Of a DNA stretch of 64,000 bases, positions 13,575 to 25,900 are shown one piece after another. The position numbers and the translations under genes are program-made. Each line of letters starts with the position of its first letter. Positions within the stretch are counted from its first letter, which is position 1. Source of the DNA: Lepturacanthus savala (Eukaryota; Chordata; Actinopteri; Scombriformes; Trichiuridae); contig CM060465.1 in the NCBI GenBank assembly GCA_030544235.1, positions 29,270,988 to 29,334,987 of the forward strand. The letters are read 5' to 3'. The notes beneath the pieces are model-generated. The model ran no database searches. It saw only the letters and a program-made list of their open reading frames with translations, and was not told the origin of the DNA.

Positions 13575-13736
13575 AAAGAGGGGACACACTGGAGTTGAGT
13601 TATTGCCCTGGTAACAGTGGTTAGGGGTAACGTATCCCACATCCAACCAGTAAGGGTTCAGGTGGTGGTGGTGGTGTGCTACTCTGGTGTTTGCTGCCCC
13701 CTAGGGCTGAGAGCAAGGCAGTGCAGGTGTGGCTCA

Positions 13737-13820
13737 GGCGGAGGAAAGGAGGGAGGAAGGAGGAGGAGGGAGGGGGAGGAGGTAGAGAAAGGGGGTCGGT
13801 GGGGGGCAGGGGGGGTCTGG
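13737..13820 (-). repeat. purine/pyrimidine-asymmetric low-complexity tract in mfge8 3'UTR
   Basis: Almost pure G/A on the plus strand (GGAGGA and GGGGG blocks), so CU-rich in the mfge8 transcript, starting just after the stop codon. The plus strand has several runs of three or more G and could fold as a G-quadruplex; the mRNA strand could bind polypyrimidine proteins. Open reading frames across it reflect composition, not genes. Confidence 0.7.
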
Positions 13821-13827
13821 GGCAGCG

Positions 13828-13971
13828 CTACTCTTCACACCCCAGAAGCTCCATTCGCAGGGTGATACCCTCGTGCCACTCCCACGGCAGGATGCGGATA
13901 TATCGGCCGTAGATCGGCGGCTCAAAGATGTTCCTTTTGTGAACGTTGTTGTCGCTGTTGCCCGGAAAGAT
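13828..13971 (-). CDS. mfge8: mfge8 coding exon 10 (end of discoidin C2, stop)
   Basis: A 144-nt terminal exon beginning IFPGNSDNNVHKRN and ending LRMELLGCEE followed by TAG at 13828-13830. The last cysteine, two residues from the end, closes the C2 domain, so the C-terminus is complete. Confidence 0.93.
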   Translation of the reverse strand: MFPGNSDNNVHKRNIFEPPIYGRYIRILPWEWHEGITLRMELLGCEE

Positions 13972-16900
13972 CTGAACAGAGGATATCCAATTAAATAACA
14001 GCTTCTATTAAAAGTTTCCATGACAACTAAATGCTAATGGATAATGGTGGCGTGTTTGAGTTGAAGTCAAATCTCAAAAGTTCAATTTCTAATGTATAAT
14101 CAATACAAATTTGTTTCCCCAAACTTCGGTTTGAAATCTACTTATCTACTATTTAAAAGTAGATTGAAACACAGGATTTGCAGCCATCTGATTTCTGTTG
14201 ACACCTTGTTTCCTCTGAATATATAAAGTAATACTATTTTTTTTATTTTGGTTTTATTTAAACATTTGTATAGGTTCATGAAAATATTCAAACAACTATA
14301 CAGAAATCATTGAAGGCCTAATATTTGTTATGATGCCATATTTTGTTTAGTGAAGGAAAATCCTATTTGCTGACTAGAAACAGAAGCAGAAATAATGTAC
14401 AGGATTATTATCCCATAAAAGACAGAATCAAGATACAGATTTCATGAATTAAGTCAGAGGAAACAGTCAGTGCTCCTCCTTGATTCAATGACTTAATTTG
14501 GCTTCATGTGTGCACATCTGGCAAATAAAAGAGATTAAGAGGAGGCATAATGAATGAATGAATGAATAGACGCTGAGATAATCAAGACCAGTGTCAACAT
14601 AATTGGTTGCGGGTGTGTAGAAGAGGACGTCATATACAAACGTAACCATATCTTCATTTTTTTCCCGAATAGCAACCTTCAACCGAAGCCTAAATTCTTT
14701 ACAAAAATTAGTTCATCCTTAAGTTTTTTTTTATTCTTATCTGATGATTATTCTTATTGTAATACATACCTTTTATTTTATTATGTATTTTTGCTCATCT
14801 AATTGACTGTTTGTTGTGTATTTTACATTGCTTTATAAAGCCGTGTTAAAAGTTAGATTTCATGCAGCGTTCAGGCATTTGTTCAGTTCTGCTGGAATTA
14901 TGTTTCAACATGTATGAGCACATTTCTGGCACAGCTGGACTGACCTTGTCGCTCCTTGTGGTCTCGTCCTTCACTATAGTCCAGGACTGTCCGTCATCAC
15001 TATGGGCCATTTTGAACGCTGTGATAAACTGGATGGAGCCAAAGTCTTTCGCCCCCTGTGTGATGATTCCTGTGATCTTCTTGGGAGACAGCAGGTCCAC
15101 CTGAGCAGATGGACAAAGCTTCAGTTTAAAATCGCAGCAGTGAGGGAACTCTAAAACGGTGTGCATGTCGTGTCCTCTTCACCCACCTGCAGCCACTCAG
15201 ATCTATTGTTGGTGGCAGCGGTCCAGGCGTTGGTCTTGCCTTGTTTGTCCAGCCGGGCGTAGTGAGGGTGCCAGGTGAAGGCCTCGATGCCCCAGGTGCG
15301 GAAGGTGCTGGAGGCTGTGATCTGGCGGTCAGACACCAACCGGGACTTCATGCCCATCGGCTCTGAACAACCTGAAGTGTTTGAATACACCGTGTAGGTG
15401 AGACCAGGCTGAGAGCCAGAGGAAGAGACTGAAGGAAAAGAGGAATGGAAAGAGAGAGAACGTATGATAGATAGGAGATGGACAGGAAGCGGCGGAGGCC
15501 AGCGAGTGATGTGAAGCAGCAAACAGACACCCAGAGTGCTGAGTGATGTGGAAAATGGGAAAAAAAGAGCAGATACGTGCGACACAAGGGTAAATCTGAA
15601 GCCGTGGATTTGCAGATTTGAGATTAGTGGAGCAAACGTATGCGTCATCAACTCTTGTATCTGCCAAAGGTGGATTAAAACATATCAAACCGACAATATG
15701 AAGTTATACAGTGATGCTCTACAAATTTCAAATCCTATGTATGAGTCAGGTTGTAAGAAACTTGAGTGTGAATGGAGTGGCCGGGCATGCAGCTCTGAAG
15801 AATGCCGGAGAAAAGATGCATGAAGAGCTTTTAAAACTTCAAATGAACTGCAGCTGTCCAGCAGCACTTAACTTTTCATGCAACATTGATCCTCATAATA
15901 ATGTAATTTTACGCTAATGTTCCATTACCAAATTGAAGTAATCGGAGCAAATTACAGCAAAATTGACGTGTCTTATTGTGACAATTGTGACATCTACTAT
16001 ATTTCTAATTAAATTACATCATAAAACATCAGGAGATGCCCATTTAACAAAATGCTACATGAAGCTAAATTGCTATCAGCTACACCATAGTATATCAATG
16101 ATCTTTATTCTGAGAAACTAACAACTTTCCAGAAACAATGCATGCATTGTATAATACTTAGACATGGTACAAATTATTTTGAATGTTTTTATTACTTAAG
16201 AAATAGATATAATTAAAAAAAATATATATATATCTTGGTCATGTATGTCATTCACACCCAACTGTAAAATGGTATCACAGCTGATATTACATGTTTTTAG
16301 AAAAATTAAGCAAGTAATTGTTGCCATATGGCAACACTATGCAATAGAGGGTGTGTTCCTTTAAGCAGAAAAAAATGTTACTCTGTGACAAGGAAGTTGT
16401 AGTCTGAGGCCAAAATGAAATGGTGATGAAACAAGCAACAAAACAAAAGCAGTTTTGCAATCATGCAGAAACTGGGCAGCATGACTGATGGAGGAAAGGC
16501 ACTGACATGATAAATGAGACCACCATCATGAGAGTCAAACATCCCACAGTGTAAAAAGAGCAGAAAGTTCCAAAGAACTACACTGGCTTATGATAAAAGC
16601 AGCAGTTAGATGATGAACAGATATGAGACTTGAAAGAACAAAGTATTATTGTGTTAGGCTGCTGGAATAACCATTTTAGATGATGACTATGAACACAGTA
16701 AAAATCTCTGATGTGTGCCTGCCAATATTACCTTAGTAAAATATGACCATGTGGTTTTAATAAATGCTGTAGTGAGATCCCCTTGGAATTGACTAATCAG
16801 TGTGCATCTGCATTCAAAAGTGATGCAATCTTCTGGGTAACACAAGTGTGGACCTGAAAATAATTAGTGAGGAAACGTAAGAGCTAAATGCTAGATAATT

Positions 16901-19900
16901 AAAAGGATGTTGGATGACAGGTTACTTCCCTTTCTGGAAACCGTTTCTCCCACCCGGAGTTCAAATGTCAAATTTCAGTCCCTAATAAACATCATTAAAC
17001 TGAAAACCGAGAGAGTGTGAATGTACATGCAGCTTAATTATGTATGTGTGAAGTTACCGTTGAGCTCACAGCCCACCAGCTCCATGCGCAGAGTGCAGGC
17101 TTTGCGGCACACCACGGGGATAATGCGGATGTACTGAGCAATAATTGGGGGGTCAAACAGGTTGGTCTTGGTGCCATCGTTGTCGACATTTCCCATAAAT
17201 ACCTACGAAAAAAAGAAAAAAAAAATTAGATTGAAAAATGTGTGAAATATATTGGTGATTTTTTAGAAGTGATGAGTAAAAGTAATTGATATTATTATTA
17301 TTATTATATTGATTTTAATGCTGACTGCATTAAACTATCTCCTGAAGAATAACTGCTATTTGCATTACTTTTTTAACCAAAGTTTAATAATACTAGCGTG
17401 TGTGTTCTTTCAATAAGGGAACAATGAATTCGTTTAAAGCAGACGGGGCTCATGGGCTGCAGTTCACTCTTTTTTGCTGCATAGTGTAGTTCTCACATGG
17501 TCGTTGGTCTCTCCTTCAGTTCTGTACATGGTGTACGTCCTGCCGTCCAGGCTGGATGCCACCTTAAAGGACTTGATGAATTCAGCGGTCCCGATGCGAC
17601 TGGCACCCTGTGTCACGATACCTGTGAAGCGCATCTTCCTCTGCATGTTGATCTGGAATTGCGGAAAAAAGATGAGCAAATTAAAATTTATTTTCCAAAA
17701 GAAACTCCTACATAAATGTTAAACTTAAATGTCAAGATAATGGTTTTAAAAATATAAGAACTGGGTGTGAAACTAATCATTAAAAATTATAAATTAAATT
17801 GTGATACTTAAAATATACCCATACTAAATCTTTAATTGCACAATACAAAGTATTTCTAGCCTCATTACAGTCCACACAAATATTTCTGGGTCCAGGAAAG
17901 GTTAGAATAAAGGTTAGATCATATTCCATAATGATCTTCAATCTACCAAATTTACTTTGCACAAGGCAAAGATAAAGGAGCTTTGTCATCATACTAATCT
18001 ACAGTCAAGTACAGGGTTCCTACAGTTAAATTCAAGTCTTTTTAAAGACCTTTTATATCATTTTTTCACCTCACTGTACAAATTTTAAGAACCAAATTTT
18101 CTAAAGTCCTTCCAAATTCATAAGTTCAATGCTTTTAATCCTATAGGGACCCTGCAAGTAGCTGCTGTGAATAAGCACCACATTCCTAGATGTTTTTGAT
18201 GAGGTTTTGTATAATCAGCAATCTCACCACTATCCATGGGTTCCTGTCATGTGCAGCGGGGCTCCAGGCATTGACCAGTCCCTTGTTGTGGAGGCGTGCA
18301 AGCTCATGACCCCAACGTTGCAGCCCCAGCAAGGTGTAGCGGACTGAGGAAGCTGAGATCTGGGACTCAGCGATGCCCCCTCCCTCCATACCGAGCAGGG
18401 AAATGCAGCCTGTGGAGGAGGAGATTTAGCCATTTTGTATGATTATCCACTGTGGCCCTGATGGCAATTTAGCATACATAACATTTTACAGCAACAACAA
18501 CTTTTGCTGTGTAAAAGGCTGTGTTCTCCAGAAGAAATCAAGCTTTCTTTCTTCTTTTTTTAATCTATACCAGAAATTCAGCTACTTTATGGGAATTCAC
18601 TAACTTTATTACAGTTGCACAATGACACTACACCTGAAAATGATAACGGAAGAGTACGAGTATATTGTCACATACACAGAAAGATCATTAAACAAAGTCA
18701 AAATACATTAGTTGAAGCATGGATAATTGAACTGAGCTGTATAAATCATAAAATGATACAGATGCAGAGCTTTGAGCTTAACAGAATTAAATATTGATTC
18801 TTCATTTGAGCAGAGTATCTGTATGCTGCCTATTGATTTTCCTATAACAGTGCAGTTTGGCCATCTTCCCAACACCACTCAAATATAATGTGTCCCCTCA
18901 GTGACACTTCCTTACATTGCTGGATTTCTGTTACACCAGCAACACTACACTTCTTTATCCAGTCATTTTGTTCTCCTGATTTAATGTAGGAAAAAAAAAA
19001 GTGTAGAGATGTATGGAAACATACATGCACATTATAAAACATGTGTTAAAGTACAAGCTGCTTTCCCTCGATTTCAGAAGAGCATAAATCTGGGCTTCGT
19101 GTTGGAGCATGTTGAAATATGGATTGCTTACGCAGTTGGCAATGTTTGCCCACATAAGGGGACGGGCAGTGGCATTTAAAGTCTCCTTCCAGGTCCCTGC
19201 AGATGCCACCGTTTTCACATGGTTGGCCGGCACAGTCATTTACATCTACAGAAAGAAAAATCACATCATTACTTACTACAAATGGCTTGTTGGTCAACTG
19301 TTACCAGTCAGATATAGAAAGTGAAATACATATCATGCTTGAGAGTGAAGTTTTTATTGTTCTTCAACCATTTCACACTCAGGTTAGTTGAAGCCATGCC
19401 AGGAGGACTGGAGCTGTAGCAGAAAGGTTAAGGAGGTGTTTGCGTTTCATTCTTAATGTGACTTCGTCAAAGCAACAGTGGATTACTCTTTTTAAGTTGG
19501 AAAGCATGAATAATAATTATAGTCTGCATTGCCTTGATCAGACTATATGGAGTTGGACTTCCAGCTGTCCAGGAAATCGGGTGGTTAGGATGTTGAGAAT
19601 CTCCTTGGAAGGTCCCAGAAGTATTTACAAAAACCATCAGGCACAGAACCTGAAAGTCTGTGCAGAAAATTGTCAAACTTCACCATGGAAAATGCTTTTT
19701 CCTACCACAATGACATTCATTTTTATAAAGGAGTCAAATATCATAAGGGCCATTCAAGTGCAATATAATCTTCATTTTCCTGTAATACTACGTATCGCCT
19801 CTTGATGGCACCCTCACCATCACTAACTAGTCTGCTCAAAGTGAGTCCCAGATGAGTCAGGGAGAGGAAAACAGCAGAATGAAACAGGAATACACTCAAG

Positions 19901-22900
19901 TTCCTTTTCATCTCTCACCAATAAGAACTGAAAATGCAACCGAACCAGCTTTGAACACGCTATATTGATCACATACATAAGGAACAATTTTAACTGGCTG
20001 TGCATATGACGGAACACAAAAAAGGCAATTTTAGTCAATCTCCTGATATTTTATCCCTGATGGTTGTTATTATGGAAAAAAAAATGCACATAAAAACGAC
20101 CAACACACTAATGTCATGTTTCTTCCCAACACACAGCAGTATCTCCCTACCCACATGCTGTTTCCATAAATAGCTCCATGTCCAAACATTAATTTTCACA
20201 GTCACAGGAGGGATAGTCATTCTGAAATGTGCATCCACAAACTCCGGATAACAAGGCCTGCAGTCATTTTACTTCTGTCTCAGTGAGCTCATACATAATC
20301 ACATAAAACTTATGTGGATTATTTCCAGCAGCAGTAGCATACTTTAATCATTAATATCAACACTTTGTTAATAGGCTCTCCGATCATTTTCCTTTGATGG
20401 AACAAAGCCAGTAGATAGCAGCTACCTAGATGCTGATATTCCCATTATTACGGTATTTTTTCCCCCAATTTATTATAATGCTACATGCAATTAAAATATT
20501 GAATCTGAGTTACAGTAAAAAATAAAGGTCTACTAAATATAGTTAAAATAGATAAAAATTTTAAATGTTTTCTACACAAAATTTCTTCTGGTTTAATTCA
20601 AATCAGGCAGCTGTTGGATGGAAGATGGATGAAAAAGTTTCATCTTTTATTCATTGCATTTGGGAGAAAAATAACTCCAGTATACTGTATTTATTAATTT
20701 AAACTCTAATTTTGGTTATGTATCAGGGAATAGTACAACCCAGTGACCTATATCAAAAACTGATGAGCAAGTGATGGAAACACTGGTCAAGTTCTGCACC
20801 AGCTGGTGACCCTTTCTACAGTAAGAGGATTGGGCACCAAGAGGACCACGCAGCCTGGTCAGCTACACACTCTAATCCATTTATCTGACATTCATTGAAG
20901 GGGTCAGTGGTGGGAGGAGCCTTAGGTGCACACAACATCCCTGAGAAAGGGAACACTTTCTGGTTTATGGGTTTGTTTATCACTGGGGGGTCACAGTGGT
21001 TCCCAATATGTTTCATGCCAAAGACCCATAAACTGACAGAAATTAGACCACAGATTAAAGAAAGTGTATAAAACTCATGACAAAAATGCCATTGTGTTAC
21101 GTATGGATGGACTTTTAATTAAAATACATTATTCCCCTCATTGCTGGGACCCCCTGGAACCACCTAAGGACCCCTGGGGGTCCCTAGACCGCACTTTGAG
21201 AACTACTTCTTTAGATGTAAACACTTGGTGTTCTGTGTAACAGTGACAGAGATGCTTCACAGTGAAGACCTTGTAACTCTAAAATGTCAACAGAGGAAAA
21301 ACAATACCGACATCTCATCACCGGTGGCATATTTAGCAGCAACTGCTATCAGCAGGCTGTTTGCACATATGGATTACAGTGGGTAGCGCATGTCCATCCA
21401 ACAAACCTTGATAGATTTTAGTGGAAACGTCACGCTACAACAATATTTAGAGCATCAATATCTGTCTCAGCATGAAGCGAAAACTAATACAAATCCCATG
21501 CAGCTCGTTTGAAACCCGACCCGGATCGTGGCGAAGCCAAGGTCAGCTGGCAGTGCATGTGGTGATCAACAAAGCTATCTATGTACATGGTGTGTGATGC
21601 AGCCAGCAGGTATTTGGGCTTAAATAAAAAGGTGTGAGTCAGTGTCTGACAGCCCAAACCTACTTTTGAGTTGCTGCTGAGAGAGAACACTACTTTTCTA
21701 CAAAGCAGAGACACACTGTTGGGAAAATGTAAGTATTCTTGACCCACAAATGTGTTGTCTAACGATTTAATACAATAAAAGAAGAAGCTTGATTATTCAC
21801 AAAAGGCACATTATAAATGTTCAAGCGTTCTTTCCCTTGACAAATGACAGCTTAAATAAGAAAATTACATATTTTTAATTACCACACCCAATGTTGCCAT
21901 GGCACAGCAGCCAAGGAGGGTGTACTAAAGGCATTACGGTCACCAGATCAAACCGCGATGCCATTACTGAATAAAAAGGGATAAAAGGTTTCCAGATGTG
22001 TAATTTGCTGTGGACTGTGTGGACCGGCCTAGCTGAAGTACACCAGGGAGCACAAGTGGGACCCAAAATAGCCCTGATTTGGATCTCTGCCAGAGTGTCA
22101 CTCTCTGCTGGAGAAATCTGGAGCTCCAAGATAAAACTTCTGATGTCATAAATATATTTACAGAGGAGAACATTTAAAGCAGTGTTCCTAAGCGCTCGGC
22201 TTAATGGATGAAGGCATGGTGACACCAGATACTGTGTACTGGTAAATAGGTATGCAACTTAAATCGTATCCTACAGAAAGACAGAGGGAATCTTCACAAC
22301 ATCTAGTTGAAGGAATAAAGTAATGACTTCATTCCATCATAGCTGAAACAGTCTCAGAAGTTCTAAATGATGGATTTCCCCCTGTTGGATGGTTGGAGTT
22401 GTTCGACACCACATTATGGTTTCATTTTTACAACGAATGTGGTTATTGTAATTTCAGGAGGATCTCAAGCGAAGCACTCGACCGCCAACTGGTTAGCGGT
22501 CAGAGGAGTACTTGCAGATGTGAGCATATAATATTTACTGTATTACATACGCATTGACTAAAATCACGTGTCTGTGTTGAATCGTGATTGGTCCGTTACC
22601 GTTTTCATGTTGATTAGCTGTGAATATCCAGCCTCTCCAGTCACACTTCATAGCTGCTTTTCTCCTATTTAAGATATTGTTGGGATTCCAGGTAAGCAGC
22701 TTTGAAGATTTTTGGTCTATTTTTGTCATACGCAGACAATACCGAACCAGGAAATGCATGCCAGGCCCAGACAGATCCATGACAGCACATACACGCACAC
22801 CCTGTTCTCCATAGGGGGGCGTGGAGCCCAGTCTGCCCACAGTACCACATCCTGGGTGGAGATAAAAACAACTGAAACAACAACAAATGAGTCCACTCAT

Positions 22901-25900
22901 ACACACGCCCCTTTGGAGATTTCCAAGAAGCAAATAATCTGTTATGAAAAGCAGGGATTTAGCAAGAAAGACTCCTCTTTCCCTTGCCGTTTCCATCCAT
23001 CTGCTTTGGCTTGAAGTGAAATGAGCAGCTATTGACAGATTTCTCTCTCTCTGCATTATCTATACACACATTCTTTCTCTGCAACCGGTAAAAGGATTTT
23101 CAGCCGATTTGACAGGACAGTCAGAAGTGCTTCGGTCAGACTTGAGTAGAGAGTGTGACATTGTCAGGAGGGCAGACTTAATTCAGCGTTCACTTTTTCG
23201 CCTGGCAACAGAAGCAGCACTGACGTTGGGAGCGCTCAACGTGGACCGCCACTTTCCGTTGGCTACACTGGCACATGGGATGAACCATGTGTGTTATGTG
23301 TATGCTAAACAGTCTCTATATGAGATCACGAGCTGCGTGTGGAGATGTTCATGTGGGATGCGTAATGCACGTGATTAAGCCTTTTTTCAGTAGAGGGTTT
23401 TTTTTTCCCTTTGGTGTGTTTCTCAGACTAAATTTAGTCCTCTGAGGGGAAATTTATTCACAATGAAAATACATTTCCATTTAGTAAAGGTATTAATTTA
23501 AGGAAAAAAATAGTTATTGCTTGTTTTTAAACTTCTTTCTCATAATTGTGGAGGCACTGAAGGAGGGGATGGAGCGGTTTTCAGCTCTATGCTTTATTCC
23601 CAACTAGTCCGTCTCCTACATCTTTACTGTTGCATTTTCTAGTTCTATTTATATAAATGCAGTGGTTTGTGTGAGGACAGCATATTATTCTACATCTGGC
23701 TCCGTTTTGGCAACACTTGTCTGGCTCTGCATTTTGTCGTTTTCTGATAGCAACATTTTACTCCCTAAATTATCTGTCTCTATATACATTTTCATGTGTA
23801 AAGGGATTGTGAGGATGCTAGTAAAATGTTTAACTGGGGGTTCTCCCCAGCCATCGGTCTCCTACTTTGCTTCACACAAGCCATAGGCACTGGCTGCCGT
23901 GATCCTTGCCCACACACAAACACTAATTAGAGAGCACTTAAACTGTCATAACACTATCATCAGTTGCTGTGAAGGGAGAGGGACCTCATGACCTAGAAGT
24001 CCTCAGCGGGATTCTCATAAAGCAATACAGTAAAATAAATTCCCTTCATCATTGTCCTTGGGGTATTACCCAATTAGTGTAAATGCATGCTTTGCACAGG
24101 GATTTTATTCTGGCAGCCAATTTAACAGCACCTGCCAAAGAATTTGTGAATGTATGGATGAGCTGTGATTTGCCGTTTTCAATGGTTAAGGCAAAACACA
24201 AACGACTTGGATCCACCAAGTTGTTTGTGCTTGGCTTTTTTTTTTAAGTCAAATGAGAGTCTGAAGAATAAATATGGGCCAAGGAGATAAAACCGATCCT
24301 CGCTTGGAAATATTTTAAATGGCTCATAAAGTATGTTAAGTGTAACTGAGTTTGAGGCATGAGGGAGTTAATATTTTAATATGACAGGATGTCTTCCTGT
24401 CAGGGAGTTGAAATCACTGCCACTTTTGCTCTTCACGTTGGCTCAGAAATAAGGAGAGATGGTAGCTGACCTCAACAGCTCCCTGTCTGTGAAAAGTGTT
24501 TGTGTGCGTGTTGAATTCCTCAAGCTCTGCATGCAGCCAAGAGAACAGAGAGCACCTGGATTCAAGAAGGAAAAGAGTCCACGTCGCAGAACACAAACAC
24601 ACACACGCACACCCCATTCTCTCCTTAAATCCTGTACCGTTACCTTTTTTAGAACTTAAATCAGCACCCTGGACACCTAGGATAAAAAGGCATACATGAT
24701 CAAACACAATATTCACTTAGGCTTTTCCTAAAAGTCCCACTCGATCCCTGCTAAATTAGTTCTTTGTGCACGCTTGGCCATGCAAACAGTAGCCATCTGT
24801 CTCTGTGTGGAGGGTTGGAGGCATTTGGAGGAGCACATGTTCCCACCATCGCTTCCCCCTCACAGGCTGACCCTGATTGAACCAACCTGGTCTGAGTGAC
24901 GTGTGAACAAAGCTCACATAAGGACGACAGCTGGATAGATAAACTAGGACCTCACAGGACTTGTCGAGGACTCTATAACTACGGTTAATAGATGGTTACT
25001 GGCATATTGGCAACAATGAAACTCAATTTAGTGTGATTTTGTTGACTTATTACACTTTAAATAAAAAATAAGCAGCTTTACAAGCTTTTTGTCACCATAA
25101 GAGGGAACCTGAGAAACATGATTTTGAAGAGACCTGAAAAGAGGTCAGCCAAAATTTAAATACAGTAAAATATCTTCATTTGGCTGCAATAAATAAATAG
25201 ACAGAGTGGATTAGTTGGACAGATGAGGTGCAACTGTCCATAGACGATGTTATACTGGTCAAATACGGGTGGTTTTTGCATCATTATTGTTTGAACTGAA
25301 GAGGGAACACAGACTCACTGTTCTGGCAGTGGACTCCCTCGAAACCTGGCTGACACTTGCAGACATATTCGCTGAAGACATCGCCTCGGCGGGATTGGCT
25401 TGTCACCTCACAGATGGCATCATTCTTGCACGGGTTGGGGTTGCAGGGCCCTTTAGAAAATATAATCATTTATCAATGTTTTTGGGGGTTATAGTTGATT
25501 TTTTTGCCTTTTAGAAAATATAAATCTTTTAGATTTGTGTAAATTTTATCAAAGTTCCTGAAATGAAGATTTCTCTCTGAAGCTGCTACAAGTGATAACT
25601 TTCTCACCAGTTCACACCAACCAACAATGAGTGATTTGTGTCCGAGCCAGAAAAGAAAAATAACTCAAATCTAGGACTCTTGTGTTTTGTGCTCGAGCAG
25701 GGCTTACCGCTCTCGATCTCGTTGCATTTTTCTCCAGAAAAGCCATCAGGGCAGATACAGATGAACGGAGCTCCCGCCCCGGTCACGCAGGTTCCACCAT
25801 TACTGCAGACATTCACTTTACAGTAATCACCTGCAGAGAGAGAGGGAGAAGGGAGAGTGACGAGGTGATTCGTACAGCATGACTGACCAGTGGAAAAGTG

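Larger units (their letters stand above)
19246..25318 (-). other. mfge8: mfge8 intron 3
   Basis: A 6.1-kb intron separating EGF2 and EGF3. It contains the CAGTGGTTC element at 20994 and a hairpin followed by a T-run at 24197-24245. No exon-like sequence or recognisable gene was seen inside it. Confidence 0.6.

Noticed and set aside
13617..13912. Arg/Gly-rich ORFs over the mfge8 3' end
   Set aside because: Antisense shadows of the GA-rich 3'UTR and the last mfge8 exon.
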